A DNA stretch of 64,000 nt, from NCBI RefSeq assembly GCF_002233675.1, contig NZ_NMUQ01000002.1, positions 62,001 through 126,000 of the forward strand. The letters are read 5' to 3'. Origin of the DNA: Paenibacillus herberti (lineage in GTDB: Bacteria; Bacillota; Bacilli; Paenibacillales; Paenibacillaceae). The notes below the pieces were generated by a model. It worked only from the letters and a program-made list of their open reading frames with translations. It was not told the DNA's origin and made no database searches. Of this stretch, positions 6,888-17,560 are shown piece by piece (position 1 is the first letter of the stretch; each line of letters begins with the position of its first letter). Position numbers and translations under genes: made by a program.

Positions 6888-8204
6888 TTATTGCACTTGC
6901 TGTTCAAACAGCTTTTGAATGTTGGCCAAGCTTTTGGCCAGGTCAGCGCCGTTTAAGATGTTCGGGAGCTCATTTTTGAGCGAATCCTTCGCTTCTTGCG
7001 TGTACATGCCCAATGAAATACCAGGCACTTCCTTCGACCATTTTGTAAAGTCGGTATAAATCGCTTGGCCGCCGAAGAAGTCGGACGTCTGGCTGTAAGC
7101 TTCGCTTGAGAACGCCGGAATGTAGGAGCCTACTCCACCTTTTTCTTTCAGGAAACGCTCATAAAATTCGCTGCTGCCGCCAATTGTAGTTGCCAGGAAA
7201 TCCATCGCAGCTTCCTTATTAGCAGACCCCTCAAGCACGAACCAGCTTGATCCGCCTTCATTAGATGCGTTCACCGCGCCATCGATGTTCAGCTTAGGAA
7301 TCGGCGCCACTTTCCATTTCCCGCTTTGATCTTTGGCTTCCATAATGCCGGTCACTTGCCATACACCGGATACAACCGTTGCTACATCGCCAGAGTTGAA
7401 GCTGCCTACATACTCACTCCAGCCTGTTACCGGCTTGGCAATACCAGCATCGGCAATCGCTTTGTAAACACGCAGCGTTTCGGTCATGGCTGGATTGTCG
7501 ACAAAGTTTCCTTTGTTATCCGGAGTGATATACCAAGAGCCTGCGGATTGAAGCAAAATAGACGTCAGAGATTCATCATTCGGGTTCATCGTAATCATAT
7601 ATTTGCCTGTTTTTTCTTTCACAACTTTGCCGATCTCGATGAAACGATCCCAGGTGATATTCTCCAGATCCGCAGCCTTGAATCCGGCTTGCTCGATATA
7701 ATCGGAACGATAGAACATTCCCGTCACACCGATATCAAAAGGTACACCGTACACTTTGTTATCCACTGTGAGCGCATCCACTTTAAACGGAGAAAACTTG
7801 CTGAAATCGACCTTATTCGTAAACTCGGCGAATGTGCCCGGATAGGAAGCGACGTACTTCTGAATGTTAGGATCATTAACGAGTAAAATATCCGGCAAAC
7901 CGCCTTTTACACCTGATGCCAAATTCGTATTCAGCTTCTGCTCCAAATCGACTTTGGCCATATCCACGATCTCAAGCTCAAAGCCAGGATGATCCTTGGC
8001 ATACAATTCCTTCGCGATATCAAGCGCGCCTCCATTAAAGGCACGATCCCATGCCCAAGCGACCACCTTTTGTTTGGCTTCGCCAACTGGCTCCGTCGTA
8101 TTGCTTGTGCCGCCTGATGTATTCGTCGTTTCCGATGATCCACATGCTGCCAATAGTGAAGCCGTTACCGTGCCAAGCAGTAATAAAGATACTCTCTTTT
8201 TCAA
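6888..8204 (-). CDS. Extracellular sugar-binding lipoprotein (ABC transporter)
   Basis: Family-1 solute-binding protein that delivers a carbohydrate to the two downstream permeases from the outer face of the membrane. A signal peptide (KKRVSLLLLGTVTASLLA) ends in the lipobox LLAAC, giving an N-terminal lipid-anchored Cys. The mature part has the usual features of the family, including AWAWDRAFNGGALDIA near the N-terminus and SSWFVLEGSANKEAAMDFL in the second lobe. I start at the TTG at 8204, placed after AAAGGGG; a longer frame beginning at 8255 would put 17 non-signal residues in front. A cre-like CcpA site lies 22 bp upstream of this start. Confidence 0.85.
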   Translation of the reverse strand: MKKRVSLLLLGTVTASLLAACGSSETTNTSGGTSNTTEPVGEAKQKVVAWAWDRAFNGGALDIAKELYAKDHPGFELEIVDMAKVDLEQKLNTNLASGVKGGLPDILLVNDPNIQKYVASYPGTFAEFTNKVDFSKFSPFKVDALTVDNKVYGVPFDIGVTGMFYRSDYIEQAGFKAADLENITWDRFIEIGKVVKEKTGKYMITMNPNDESLTSILLQSAGSWYITPDNKGNFVDNPAMTETLRVYKAIADAGIAKPVTGWSEYVGSFNSGDVATVVSGVWQVTGIMEAKDQSGKWKVAPIPKLNIDGAVNASNEGGSSWFVLEGSANKEAAMDFLATTIGGSSEFYERFLKEKGGVGSYIPAFSSEAYSQTSDFFGGQAIYTDFTKWSKEVPGISLGMYTQEAKDSLKNELPNILNGADLAKSLANIQKLFEQQVQ

Positions 8205-8225
8205 TGTTTTCAGCCCCTTTGTATG

Positions 8226-8240
8226 TTGTAAGCGCTTTAT
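8226..8240 (-). promoter_or_regulatory. cre-like CcpA operator
   Basis: TTGTAAGCGCTTTAT, with the perfect core AAGCGCTT, matches most positions of the catabolite-responsive element consensus. It sits between the likely promoter and the start of the binding-protein gene, where CcpA would repress the sugar importer when glucose is available. Confidence 0.6.
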
Positions 8241-8465
8241 GAATATGTAGTTCATTCTAGAGATTAAATAGGCCCTCGTATAATTCTAATTCGGTTTATA
8301 GTAGCATTTTTTATGGTTGTTGAAGATGCACCAGGATTGTTGTTAGTAATATTTATGCATGGTAGAACTTTTTTTGTATGTTCCAAGGCTGCGGGGGCCG
8401 AGCTTACCGATATCCATAAAGTTGGTGTAAGATGAGGAATATATTTCTTGCAATGGGGTGTAAGT

Positions 8466-10034
8466 ATGGATCGGCATGGTCCAATCTATCGGGTTATGAT
8501 CGTAGACGATGAAGCTATCCTGCGTACAGGAATGCTGCATCTATGTCGTTGGCAAGACTTCGGAATCGAGATCGTAGCTCAAGCCGCCAATGGCCAAGAG
8601 GCGCTGCAGCAAATTGAGCTCGTTCAGCCTCATGTTGTCCTTACGGATATCGTCATGCCGGTAATGGATGGGGTCGAATTAACCAAGAAGTTACGCGTTC
8701 AATACCCTGATATAAAAATCGTCGTTTTGAGCAGCTACAGCGAATACGATTATGTGCGCGAGGTATTTAAATACGGGGTTACCGATTATTTACTCAAACC
8801 GAAGGTATCGGCAAGTGAACTAGTCGCTTTGATTCAGACTTTATGCAGCAGCATAGAGCTGAATCGCGAGTTGCCGCAATCGTATCAGCCGCTAGATCCC
8901 TCCCTGCTGCTTGGGCGCTGGCTGAGCAGCGAAGAGTCCGATCATCAGGAGGAGTTTCCTATTGAACTCGCCAAGCAATATTCGCTAGATCGCTTCATTT
9001 TAATTAAAGCTAGCACAACCCTAGTGCTCTCCCGAACTAAGTGGAACCAGGGCCAGATGGAGAAAATCATCCTTGAACTGGCCGCAGAGCAGCTTTCCGC
9101 TTGGCGTTATAATTGTGTTTTCCTTAAAAATGAAATTCTGCTGCTCCTCCATTATGAACAAGCGGGTTTTAAGCAGGTCGCGTCAGCCCTGCACGAGTTT
9201 GCCACAAACGCCAAGCTGTCATTAACTTACCTTTCCTTCGTCCGCTCTGTGCCATTCCAAGCCTTCGATGAGATCAAGCGAAACCATGAGCGGCTGTCAC
9301 CTTTCCTCGGCAAAATGATCTATTTCATCGACCAGTCGCTCGTAGCCGAGACGGAAATCGATAGGGTTGTCGATCAGGTTTCCTTTGATCAGTCGCTGTT
9401 TACGGCTGCGCTCCGCTCCTTTGAAGTTGAAGAGGCGCGCGCACAGTTGAAAGCGTTTTTCTCCGAGTTAACGTCCACCCGCGCCACCGATGAATATAGC
9501 TTGAAGCGTCTGTCGCAAAATCTGATCTACACCGCTTTGAGCGTGCTGGAGCAGATGAAACAGCCTGTATCTGAGCTGACTAGGTCCCGGTTGAAGCTGT
9601 TTAAACGGATCGATTTAGCCTTCGATGTTCAAGAGCTGGAAGAAATTCTGCTTCATTTCCTCGATGAGCTGAAGCTGACTCTTCCTTTTACGGATAAACA
9701 GCAGTCCATCCTGCTGCAGCAAATCTACACGTATGTGGATGATAACTATGCCAGCGATATTTCATTATCGGAGATGGCGGGTCAATTGCATATGAATTAC
9801 AGCTATTTATCCACTTATTTTAAGCAGCGGACCCATGAAAATCTGACTTCCTATATCAATCGAGTTCGGATTAATAAAGCCAAGGAGCTGCTGCTCCGCC
9901 AGCATTTAACGGTGTCAGAGATCAGCCGTTTGACCGGCTACTCGGATCATAACTATTTTTCCAAAGTATTCAAAAAAAGGACCGGAATGACGCCCGTTGA
10001 ATACCGCAATCATACTTCTAGTGGAGACAGGTGA
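8466..10034 (+). CDS. YesN-type response regulator with AraC DNA-binding domain
   Basis: Cytosolic regulator of 522 residues. An N-terminal receiver carries DDEAILRTGM and the phosphoacceptor region VVLTDIVMPVMDG, with the conserved KP in YLLKPKVS. A long central region follows, then a C-terminal AraC helix-turn-helix pair (YASDISLSEMAGQLHMNYSY and HLTVSEISRLTGYSDHNYFS). It is transcribed divergently from the sugar importer, which is the usual target of such pairs. I use the ATG at 8466 behind GGGGTG rather than a TTG at 8448. Its stop overlaps the start region of the sensor kinase gene. Confidence 0.9.
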   Translation: MDRHGPIYRVMIVDDEAILRTGMLHLCRWQDFGIEIVAQAANGQEALQQIELVQPHVVLTDIVMPVMDGVELTKKLRVQYPDIKIVVLSSYSEYDYVREVFKYGVTDYLLKPKVSASELVALIQTLCSSIELNRELPQSYQPLDPSLLLGRWLSSEESDHQEEFPIELAKQYSLDRFILIKASTTLVLSRTKWNQGQMEKIILELAAEQLSAWRYNCVFLKNEILLLLHYEQAGFKQVASALHEFATNAKLSLTYLSFVRSVPFQAFDEIKRNHERLSPFLGKMIYFIDQSLVAETEIDRVVDQVSFDQSLFTAALRSFEVEEARAQLKAFFSELTSTRATDEYSLKRLSQNLIYTALSVLEQMKQPVSELTRSRLKLFKRIDLAFDVQELEEILLHFLDELKLTLPFTDKQQSILLQQIYTYVDDNYASDISLSEMAGQLHMNYSYLSTYFKQRTHENLTSYINRVRINKAKELLLRQHLTVSEISRLTGYSDHNYFSKVFKKRTGMTPVEYRNHTSSGDR

Positions 10035-10039
10035 CAGGC

Positions 10040-11785
10040 ATGCTGCGAAAGAACAGTATTTTTATCAAAATCGTGATCCTCATGCTCTCTGGCATTCTGA
10101 TCCTGTCGTTTGTCTTGATGCTGGCTTCCTCGTCCATCTCGGAGCGGATTCTGCTGAATCAAGTTGTGCAAAGCGCCTCCGCCAACATGAAGCTCGCTAA
10201 GGATGATCTAGTCAATTACAACACTGAAGTCGTCAATATGATGATCCAAATCAATCGCAGCAAAGAGTTTAAAAATTACATCACAAAACCTGCCGTCACA
10301 TCGCTAGAGCAAGCTAATCTCGTACTTGCTTTAGGCAAATATATCGATTTATACAAGGATTATTTAAGTCCGGAAAATTCCCATATTATCGTTTCGGCCC
10401 TTCCAGGCACAGGCGGCAGGCATTATTCCAGTAACTCTTTGAAGTGGGATAAAATCCCTCAAGATATTGTTTCTACCTATATGACCGTTGATGGAGCGAT
10501 TCCCAATACGATTCGGTACAACGGCAGCTCCAATTTGTTCAACGAAACGGTTCGCTACAGCAATTACATGTTCGCCACCAAGCCGTTAATTGACCGCAAC
10601 AACTGGATGTACGGGTATGTTGTCGTGGTCATGGACGAGCTCAATATCGCGCAAAAGTACAAACCTTATGTCTCTGAAGGAATTACGATTTCACTGATCT
10701 CCTCTAGTGGAACGGTGCTCTCCAGCAGTATAAAAGAATCCATTAACAAGCAGAACATTCCCCTGCTGGGCAACGCCAAGAGAGCTAGTCAGCAGCAAAG
10801 CGGCATCTGGTCCGACGGTGATAACAAGCAGACATATATTTCATACTACTTGCCCCAGTTTGATGCTTATTTGCTGGAAGAGATTGATCAATTAACCGCC
10901 TTTGCGCCTCTGTACAAAATATCATCTGAAATATTCAAAGTGGTCGGCGTCGTGCTTGTTATCAGCCTGCTGTTCGTCTACTCATTCAGCAAACGGATTA
11001 CTCAGCCTCTGTACAAGCTGGTGAAAACGATGCAATCGACAAAAGGAGATAATCTGAAGTTTCATCCTCTGCAGGAAGGCGGCGGTTATGAAACGAATGT
11101 GCTGACCAAATCCTATAACCGCATGATCAAAGAGATTGACCAGTACACCGATAAGCTGGTTTATGAACAGAACGAGCGTCGGAAAGCCGATCTCAATGCG
11201 CTGCAGATGCAGATTAATCCGCATTTTTTGTACAATACGCTGAGTTCGATCAAGTACCTCGCCAAAATGCATCGCTCGGATCAGGTGGATCAAACAATCA
11301 ACAGCCTGATTTCCATGCTGCAAAGCACGCTCGGCTCAACCGAGGATCAGATTACCCTTGAAGCCGAGATCGAAACGCTGAAACATTATGTATTCATCAA
11401 TCAGATTCGGTATGGAGAGCAGTTCAGAGTACACTATGAAATTGCCGAAGAATGTTTGCCGCTTCTCGTTCCCAAGCTGATTATTCAGCCGTTTGTAGAA
11501 AATGCATTTTTCCATGCCTTTCCGGGGCATTCCAGCGGCAATATCCATCTGTTCGCTAGGCAGCTTGACGATGAATTGACCATTGAAATCATGGATGACG
11601 GCATCGGCATGCCGAGCACAATGGAAGATGTAAAAGAGAAGAAAAAACACCGTTTATCCGGCATTGGAATTAATAATGTTCATGATCGAATCCGCTTACT
11701 GTTCGGCCCCTCTTACGGGGTGCAGATCGAAAGCGAAGAGGGATACGGGACGGTGATTCGGATGAGGCTCCCGGCGAGAAAGTGA
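10040..11785 (+). CDS. YesM-type sensor histidine kinase
   Basis: Membrane sensor kinase of about 581 residues. A first transmembrane helix (VILMLSGILILSFVLML) precedes an extracellular sensor of about 250 residues. Then come a second helix (IFKVVGVVLVISLLFVYSF), a HAMP segment (KRITQPLYKLVKTM), the His_kinase phosphoacceptor motif LQMQINPHFLYNTLSS and the ATPase motifs IIQPFVENAFFHAF and DDGIGMP. It phosphorylates the YesN-type regulator encoded just upstream, with coupled translation (stop and start overlap). A GTG at 10031 is an alternative start; the ATG at 10040 has AGGTGA at good spacing. Confidence 0.9.
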   Translation: MLRKNSIFIKIVILMLSGILILSFVLMLASSSISERILLNQVVQSASANMKLAKDDLVNYNTEVVNMMIQINRSKEFKNYITKPAVTSLEQANLVLALGKYIDLYKDYLSPENSHIIVSALPGTGGRHYSSNSLKWDKIPQDIVSTYMTVDGAIPNTIRYNGSSNLFNETVRYSNYMFATKPLIDRNNWMYGYVVVVMDELNIAQKYKPYVSEGITISLISSSGTVLSSSIKESINKQNIPLLGNAKRASQQQSGIWSDGDNKQTYISYYLPQFDAYLLEEIDQLTAFAPLYKISSEIFKVVGVVLVISLLFVYSFSKRITQPLYKLVKTMQSTKGDNLKFHPLQEGGGYETNVLTKSYNRMIKEIDQYTDKLVYEQNERRKADLNALQMQINPHFLYNTLSSIKYLAKMHRSDQVDQTINSLISMLQSTLGSTEDQITLEAEIETLKHYVFINQIRYGEQFRVHYEIAEECLPLLVPKLIIQPFVENAFFHAFPGHSSGNIHLFARQLDDELTIEIMDDGIGMPSTMEDVKEKKKHRLSGIGINNVHDRIRLLFGPSYGVQIESEEGYGTVIRMRLPARK

Positions 11786-11890
11786 GGGTGATTCTACAAC
11801 TGCTCCCTTCGCCTGTTTCAGCCTTGTCGGGGCAACTGCGGCTTAGATAGGCCTAAGTCGTAATTAAGTCAGTCTCGTATTGATGAGGGC

Positions 11891-12110
11891 ATGCACATTT
11901 TGTATGATTTTTCACTCAACCCGTATTCGGGCTGTGCTGATTTTTTGGATTTTGTACGATAAATCACTCAAAATGGCTGGGCATAGGCGACGAGAGCTCG
12001 GCTTTGTATGTTTTATCATACAAAGTGTTGAAAAGAGGCGGCTATAAGCCGGATTTTATACGATAAATCGTACAAAAAAAGTTGCGTTGCCCGCGAAAGC
12101 CGAGTTCAAA
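11891..12110. repeat. Non-coding element, copy B: four 22-bp palindromes with exact 52-bp period
   Basis: Homologous to 4781-5000 in the same orientation, offset 7110 bp, with a one-base indel near the right end. Palindromes begin at 11899, 11951, 12003 and 12055, again exactly 52 bp apart. It sits in the 560-bp gap between the sensor kinase gene and ddh. Apart from this element the gap (11786-12344) shows no gene I can support; the ddh promoter must lie in its last 230 bp. Confidence 0.85.
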
Positions 12111-12344
12111 CCCTATTCAAATCAAATCAAATCAAGAGGAGAAGCACGCCCCGATGATCCTGCACAGCGCAGCCATTTTCTTCTACTATTTCGACAATAA
12201 AATTAACCCTGGCCTGATAGGCTGCATGATAATAGGCCCGAACACCCCCTCCGTAATCTTACATTTGACGTCAGTTGTCTACTAGATTATCCTCCTATAA
12301 TAAGCCTGCTATTAATCTAGGCTACTATGGAGAGGGGCAACAAC

Positions 12345-13331
12345 ATGAGCGCAAAAGTAAGAATTGGCATTGTAGGATACGGAAACCTAGGTAAAGGAGT
12401 CCACAAAGCGATCCAGCAAAACCCCGATATGGAGCTTGTTGCCGTTTTTACCCGGCGTGAGCCTGAGACGATGAAGTCCGCCTCCGGCGAGGTGCTGTTC
12501 GAAACAATCTCCCGCGCGGAAGTGTACCTGGACCGCATCGACGTCATGATTCTCTGCGGCGGTTCGGCAACGGATCTGCCGGAGCAGACACCGGCAATGG
12601 CGTCGATGTTTAGTACGGTGGACAGCTTTGATACCCATGCCAAAATTCCTGAATTCTACGAGCAAGTAGATGCTGCAGCTAAAAGCGGCGGCCATGTTAG
12701 CGTCATCTCGACCGGCTGGGACCCTGGTCTGTTCTCTCTGAACCGCCTGCTGGCTGAATCCATTCTGCCGGAAGGAACGACTAATACGTTCTGGGGCAAA
12801 GGCGTTAGCCAGGGCCACTCCGATGCAATCCGCCGCGTGGCGGGTGTCAAAGCTGGCGTACAGTACACGGTTCCTGTTGAGGCTGTAATTGACCAAATCC
12901 GTGGCGGCGAGACGCCGGAGCTGTCCACGCGGGACAAACATTTGCGTCAATGCTTCGTAGTAGCTGAAGAAGGCGCGGATCAGCAAGCCATCCGGGAAAC
13001 GATCGTCTCCATGCCGAACTATTTCTCCGATTATGACACTACAGTAGAGTTCATCTCCGAGGAGGAGCTGGCTCGCGATCATAGCGGCATGCCGCATGGC
13101 GGCTTTGTCATCCGCAGCGGTGAAACTGGCGATGGCACGCGCCAACTCGTTGAATTCAGCCTCAAGCTCGACAGCAATCCTGAATTCACCGCGAGCGTTC
13201 TAGTAGCCTACGCACGGTCGGCTTACCGTCTCAAACAACAAGGACAAAGCGGCGCCCGTACCGTATTCGATATTCCATTCGGCCTGCTCTCTCCGAAGTC
13301 GCCTGAAGAGCTGCGTAAAGAACTGCTGTAA
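12345..13331 (+). CDS. ddh: meso-diaminopimelate D-dehydrogenase
   Basis: NADPH-dependent enzyme that makes meso-2,6-diaminopimelate directly from tetrahydrodipicolinate and ammonia for lysine and peptidoglycan synthesis. The 328-residue protein opens with the Rossmann motif IGIVGYGNLGKGV, and contains CGGSATDLPEQ, the substrate-loop sequence STGWDPGLFSLNR and NTFWGKGVSQGHSDA, all characteristic of Ddh. Start chosen at 12345 because GGAGAGGGG lies just upstream; an in-frame ATG at 12327 precedes that site. It is followed by a strong terminator and then gdhA, so two ammonia-assimilating dehydrogenases are neighbours but separate units. Confidence 0.93.
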   Translation: MSAKVRIGIVGYGNLGKGVHKAIQQNPDMELVAVFTRREPETMKSASGEVLFETISRAEVYLDRIDVMILCGGSATDLPEQTPAMASMFSTVDSFDTHAKIPEFYEQVDAAAKSGGHVSVISTGWDPGLFSLNRLLAESILPEGTTNTFWGKGVSQGHSDAIRRVAGVKAGVQYTVPVEAVIDQIRGGETPELSTRDKHLRQCFVVAEEGADQQAIRETIVSMPNYFSDYDTTVEFISEEELARDHSGMPHGGFVIRSGETGDGTRQLVEFSLKLDSNPEFTASVLVAYARSAYRLKQQGQSGARTVFDIPFGLLSPKSPEELRKELL

Positions 13332-13376
13332 AACGGACAAGCCTCAGGTTTCAGCTAGCTCATTCACTGTTATTGA

Positions 13377-13412
13377 TACCCTTTGCTTCGATGAAGCAAA
13401 GGGTATTTTTAT
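13377..13412 (+). terminator. Terminator after ddh
   Basis: ACCCTTTGCTTC and GAAGCAAAGGGT form a perfect 12-bp stem with a 3-base loop, followed by ATTTTT. Confidence 0.9.
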
Positions 13413-13502
13413 GCATCATAAATTATTTTTATCAACCACTAAAAAAGATGTAATTGGTATATAATCCTCATCTGACTCTATAATAGTGCAAAGTTTAGGT
13501 AG

Positions 13503-14903
<1,401 letters not shown>

Positions 14904-14933
14904 TCAACGGCTGCTGCATCTCCAGCGCCAAGC

Positions 14934-14982
14934 AAAAAAACCATCCTTGCAGCGACCTGTTCGCTGTAAGGATGGTTTTTGC
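14934..14982 (+). terminator. Terminator after gdhA
   Basis: A long stem (AAAAACCATCCTT...AAGGATGGTTTTT, extended by CAGCGA/TCGCTG) ends in a T-run on the plus strand. The A-run on the other side allows it to serve the converging phosphoesterase transcript too. Confidence 0.9.
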
Positions 14983-15059
14983 GTTGTAGGCATTCGGCTT
15001 TTCAAGCAATCTGGTATCGATTCCATAAAAACCGATCCAGCTGCTCGTTTTCATGGAAA

Positions 15060-16010
15060 CTATGCCTCTGACAGTGTGCTTTCCTTTTCTTCCAAAAGCT
15101 CTTGACGGTCCACCGTGCCGTCATCCAGACGCAGCCAAGACTCATATGTCCGTTGGCCTTCCGTCAGGTTAATAATCCTCGCTCCACGCGGGAAACCTTC
15201 CCTACCGTACGTATGATAACCGGTGGCGCGCCCGTAGCTTAACGTGATTCCAAACATCGTGCCTGCGTAATCGTTGACATGATCATGTCCGGTGAACACA
15301 CCCGTTACATCGCCCATCTCCGCCATAGAGGCGAAAAAGCCAGAATTGACCTTGCCACAGCATACATCCTCGTGCCGTTGACCGCGGCAGCCGCCCTTTT
15401 GCCATACTTCATCGTGCTCGGGAAGCGGGATATGGAAAAAGGCTAGTGATGGAAGCGGATTGCCGTCATTGCTCTCCGTGTAACCGCGAGACGTTTTGCG
15501 ATACCAGTCGATCTGATCGTGGCGCAGCCAGCTGTAACCCGACACAACCGAGCTGATAGGCGAGTATTCGCCAGTGTCGAGGAAATAGAGCACGCTGGCA
15601 ACATTGCCATCGCGGCCTTGCACCGCAAGCTCATAGTTGCCATACCCGGTAATACCGGGCGTATGCCCTGTCAGGCTGCCTGGAATAGCCATCAGGCCCT
15701 GCAGCACTTCTTCGCGAGTGGCTTTTGTATTCCTCTCGGCATCGTGGTTGCCCAGTACGCCCGCCCATGGGATACCGCGGGAAACGACTGGCTCGACCGC
15801 CTGTCGAAGCGCTTTCAAAGGATCGTCGCAGCCAAGCCCATAAATGATATCACCCGTAAATGCGACAAAATCGGGCTTCTCCGCATCCAGTACCTGCTCC
15901 ATCAGAGCTCCGGTCAGTTGGTCTTCTTCGTTCCCGTTCTGCCAATGCAAGTCGGTGAACTGGACGATTTTAAACGTTCCGTCCTCGCGAAATTTAAGCA
16001 AGTTAGACAT
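15060..16010 (-). CDS. Metallophosphoesterase, Dcr2/purple-acid-phosphatase-like
   Basis: Calcineurin-like phosphoesterase of 316 residues without a signal peptide. The five metal-binding blocks are in order: FTDLHW, FTGDIIYG, GVLGNHDAE, FFHIPLPEH and GVFTGHDHVND. The substrate is not evident. It begins at the ATG at 16010, preceded by GGGGAGAG at 8 bases; the longer frame upstream to 16145 lacks a ribosome site. The gap upstream (16011-16267) holds a possible terminator of the next gene (inverted repeat of CCTAT-GTCC type followed by TTTATTTTATTTT on the minus strand). Confidence 0.88.
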   Translation of the reverse strand: MSNLLKFREDGTFKIVQFTDLHWQNGNEEDQLTGALMEQVLDAEKPDFVAFTGDIIYGLGCDDPLKALRQAVEPVVSRGIPWAGVLGNHDAERNTKATREEVLQGLMAIPGSLTGHTPGITGYGNYELAVQGRDGNVASVLYFLDTGEYSPISSVVSGYSWLRHDQIDWYRKTSRGYTESNDGNPLPSLAFFHIPLPEHDEVWQKGGCRGQRHEDVCCGKVNSGFFASMAEMGDVTGVFTGHDHVNDYAGTMFGITLSYGRATGYHTYGREGFPRGARIINLTEGQRTYESWLRLDDGTVDRQELLEEKESTLSEA

Positions 16011-16267
16011 TAGTGAGACTCTCCCCTCGATTGCAATTTTGAAAAGAAAGGACTGCACGGACTTAACAGCGGCCAAATCTGCTGATGCATTAATTGTACA
16101 TCGTGACGTTGAATCTGTCAGGAGTGAAAACCATGCCAAGGTCAAGAAAAATGCCTCTGCCGGAAAATAAAATAAACCTATCGTCCAAAATCCGGCTCTG
16201 AGCCCTAGATACAGGCTTACAGATCGGGAGATCGGACAATAGGCTCAGTCGGCGAAGCGACGATTCG

Positions 16268-16936
16268 TTATTTTTGCATAGCGTCGGGATACACAATCGT
16301 ATTAAAAACTTTGCCCGACTTCTCATCCTGAAGCTTGATCGTTGCCTTGTAGTCTTCCGGCTTGGCGCCGGAGAACAGCTGGTAATACATCGCCGGCAGC
16401 GCAAGACCCATAGCGGCAAAGCTATCCAAGCTGCCTTCATAAACTTCTTGCTCCACAATGAGCGTAAACTCGGAGAAGCTGTCGTTATGCTTCACGTCCT
16501 TGATTGACTTGAAGTTCTCTCCGCTCTTCACATCCTCTACGGACTGCAGAAGAGCCTGCTTCATGCTGTCCATCATTTCCTTATATTTGCTATTCGAAAT
16601 CTTATAAGTGATGGAGCCATCCGCATTTTTGACCGTTTCATCAATGCCATCCTTCTTGGCCTGTTCGACCACGGCATCAATATCCTGTCCCGTGAACATG
16701 GAAGCAGGCAGCGTAATTTCATGGTTCAGGATTCCCTTATCTACTTCAATGCCGCCTTTTCCGGAAGCACTTGCCGCTGGACTCGCCGGTGGGCTGGCTG
16801 CCGGGCTTACCTCGCCCGAAGCAGGAGTTTCCTTATTCGTGCTGCTACCGGCAGCCTCATTGGAACCCGCTTGATTACCGCATGCAGACAGCAGCAGAGC
16901 GAGCACCGCCGTAGCGGCCAATACCGATTTCTTCAT
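16268..16936 (-). CDS. Putative lipoprotein of unknown function
   Basis: 222 residues. The signal peptide MKKSVLAATAVLALLLSACG ends in the lipobox LLSAC. A Ser/Pro/Ala-rich linker (residues about 23-60) precedes a soluble domain with alternating short helices and strands (VVEQAKKDGIDETVKNADG, EFTLIVEQEVYEGS). I recognise no catalytic motif. Initiation is strong (GGAGGATTAAAA ATG). It is monocistronic, with about 130 bp to the next gene upstream. Confidence 0.8.
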   Translation of the reverse strand: MKKSVLAATAVLALLLSACGNQAGSNEAAGSSTNKETPASGEVSPAASPPASPAASASGKGGIEVDKGILNHEITLPASMFTGQDIDAVVEQAKKDGIDETVKNADGSITYKISNSKYKEMMDSMKQALLQSVEDVKSGENFKSIKDVKHNDSFSEFTLIVEQEVYEGSLDSFAAMGLALPAMYYQLFSGAKPEDYKATIKLQDEKSGKVFNTIVYPDAMQK

Positions 16937-17395
16937 TTTTAATCCTCCGATATTCTTTTTGTCATGCAGACCCTTATTGCAATTCCCTCTGTTCTCTATC
17001 GGAAAATTGCAGTAAAAATTTAGCTCATTATTATTATTTATGGGATGAAATTTTCATGCCGTTGAATTTCAGTTTACCGAAAAGGACCAGCTCTCGCGCA
17101 GCGCGCTTAGGAACCAATCGTCCAGTTGAACGGAATTCGGTCCCGCTACTGCCGGAAGCTCCGACGCAAGCTGCGTGTAATACGCCAATCGCTCAGCGAG
17201 ATAATCCTGAAGAATTGGGATTGGAGGCTCGTTGTCCAACTCCTCCCCGCTTCTTTTGCGGAACAGCAGCTCATCCACCACATGCTTTAGCTCACTCCCG
17301 TCCGGCAATAAAGCTTCCGTCAACTGTTGAAATTCAACTGGCGGTATACTGCCTCGCTCCTCTAACCACTGACAAGCGAGCGTTGAGCGCAGCAC

Positions 17396-17560
17396 TTGAA
17401 CGCTCCCGCCACCTGTGGAGGTGGGGGATTCTTGCGAACAGAGAAGCAACCCTTCCCTTTATTAGCAAGCGATCCCTGCGGTTCCCGCAGTTCAGTTGGG
17501 ATTTCCCAATAGTCGCAGACCTTCTTGTCTGATATTCATACTGGCGTTATGATCGCGATC
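17396..17560 (-). ncRNA. Putative omega RNA (TnpB guide scaffold)
   Basis: In IS200/IS605 elements the TnpB guide RNA derives from the 3' end of tnpB and the right end of the element, with the guide just beyond the element. Here the region holds the right-end hairpin (17403-17428), a GC-rich hairpin GAACTGCGGGAACCGCAG just beyond the tnpB stop, and the terminal TTCAA. The guide would begin GTGCTGCGCTCAACGC at 17395. Boundaries are inferred. Confidence 0.45.

Noticed and set aside
12387-13145. Long minus-strand open frame inside ddh
   Set aside because: Ddh is unmistakable on the other strand; the antisense frame has no ribosome site or known motif.
17069-17449. Separate small gene beginning inside the TnpB element's right end
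   Set aside because: The sequence after 17395 continues the interrupted nucleotidyltransferase in frame; the apparent start is within the element's hairpin.
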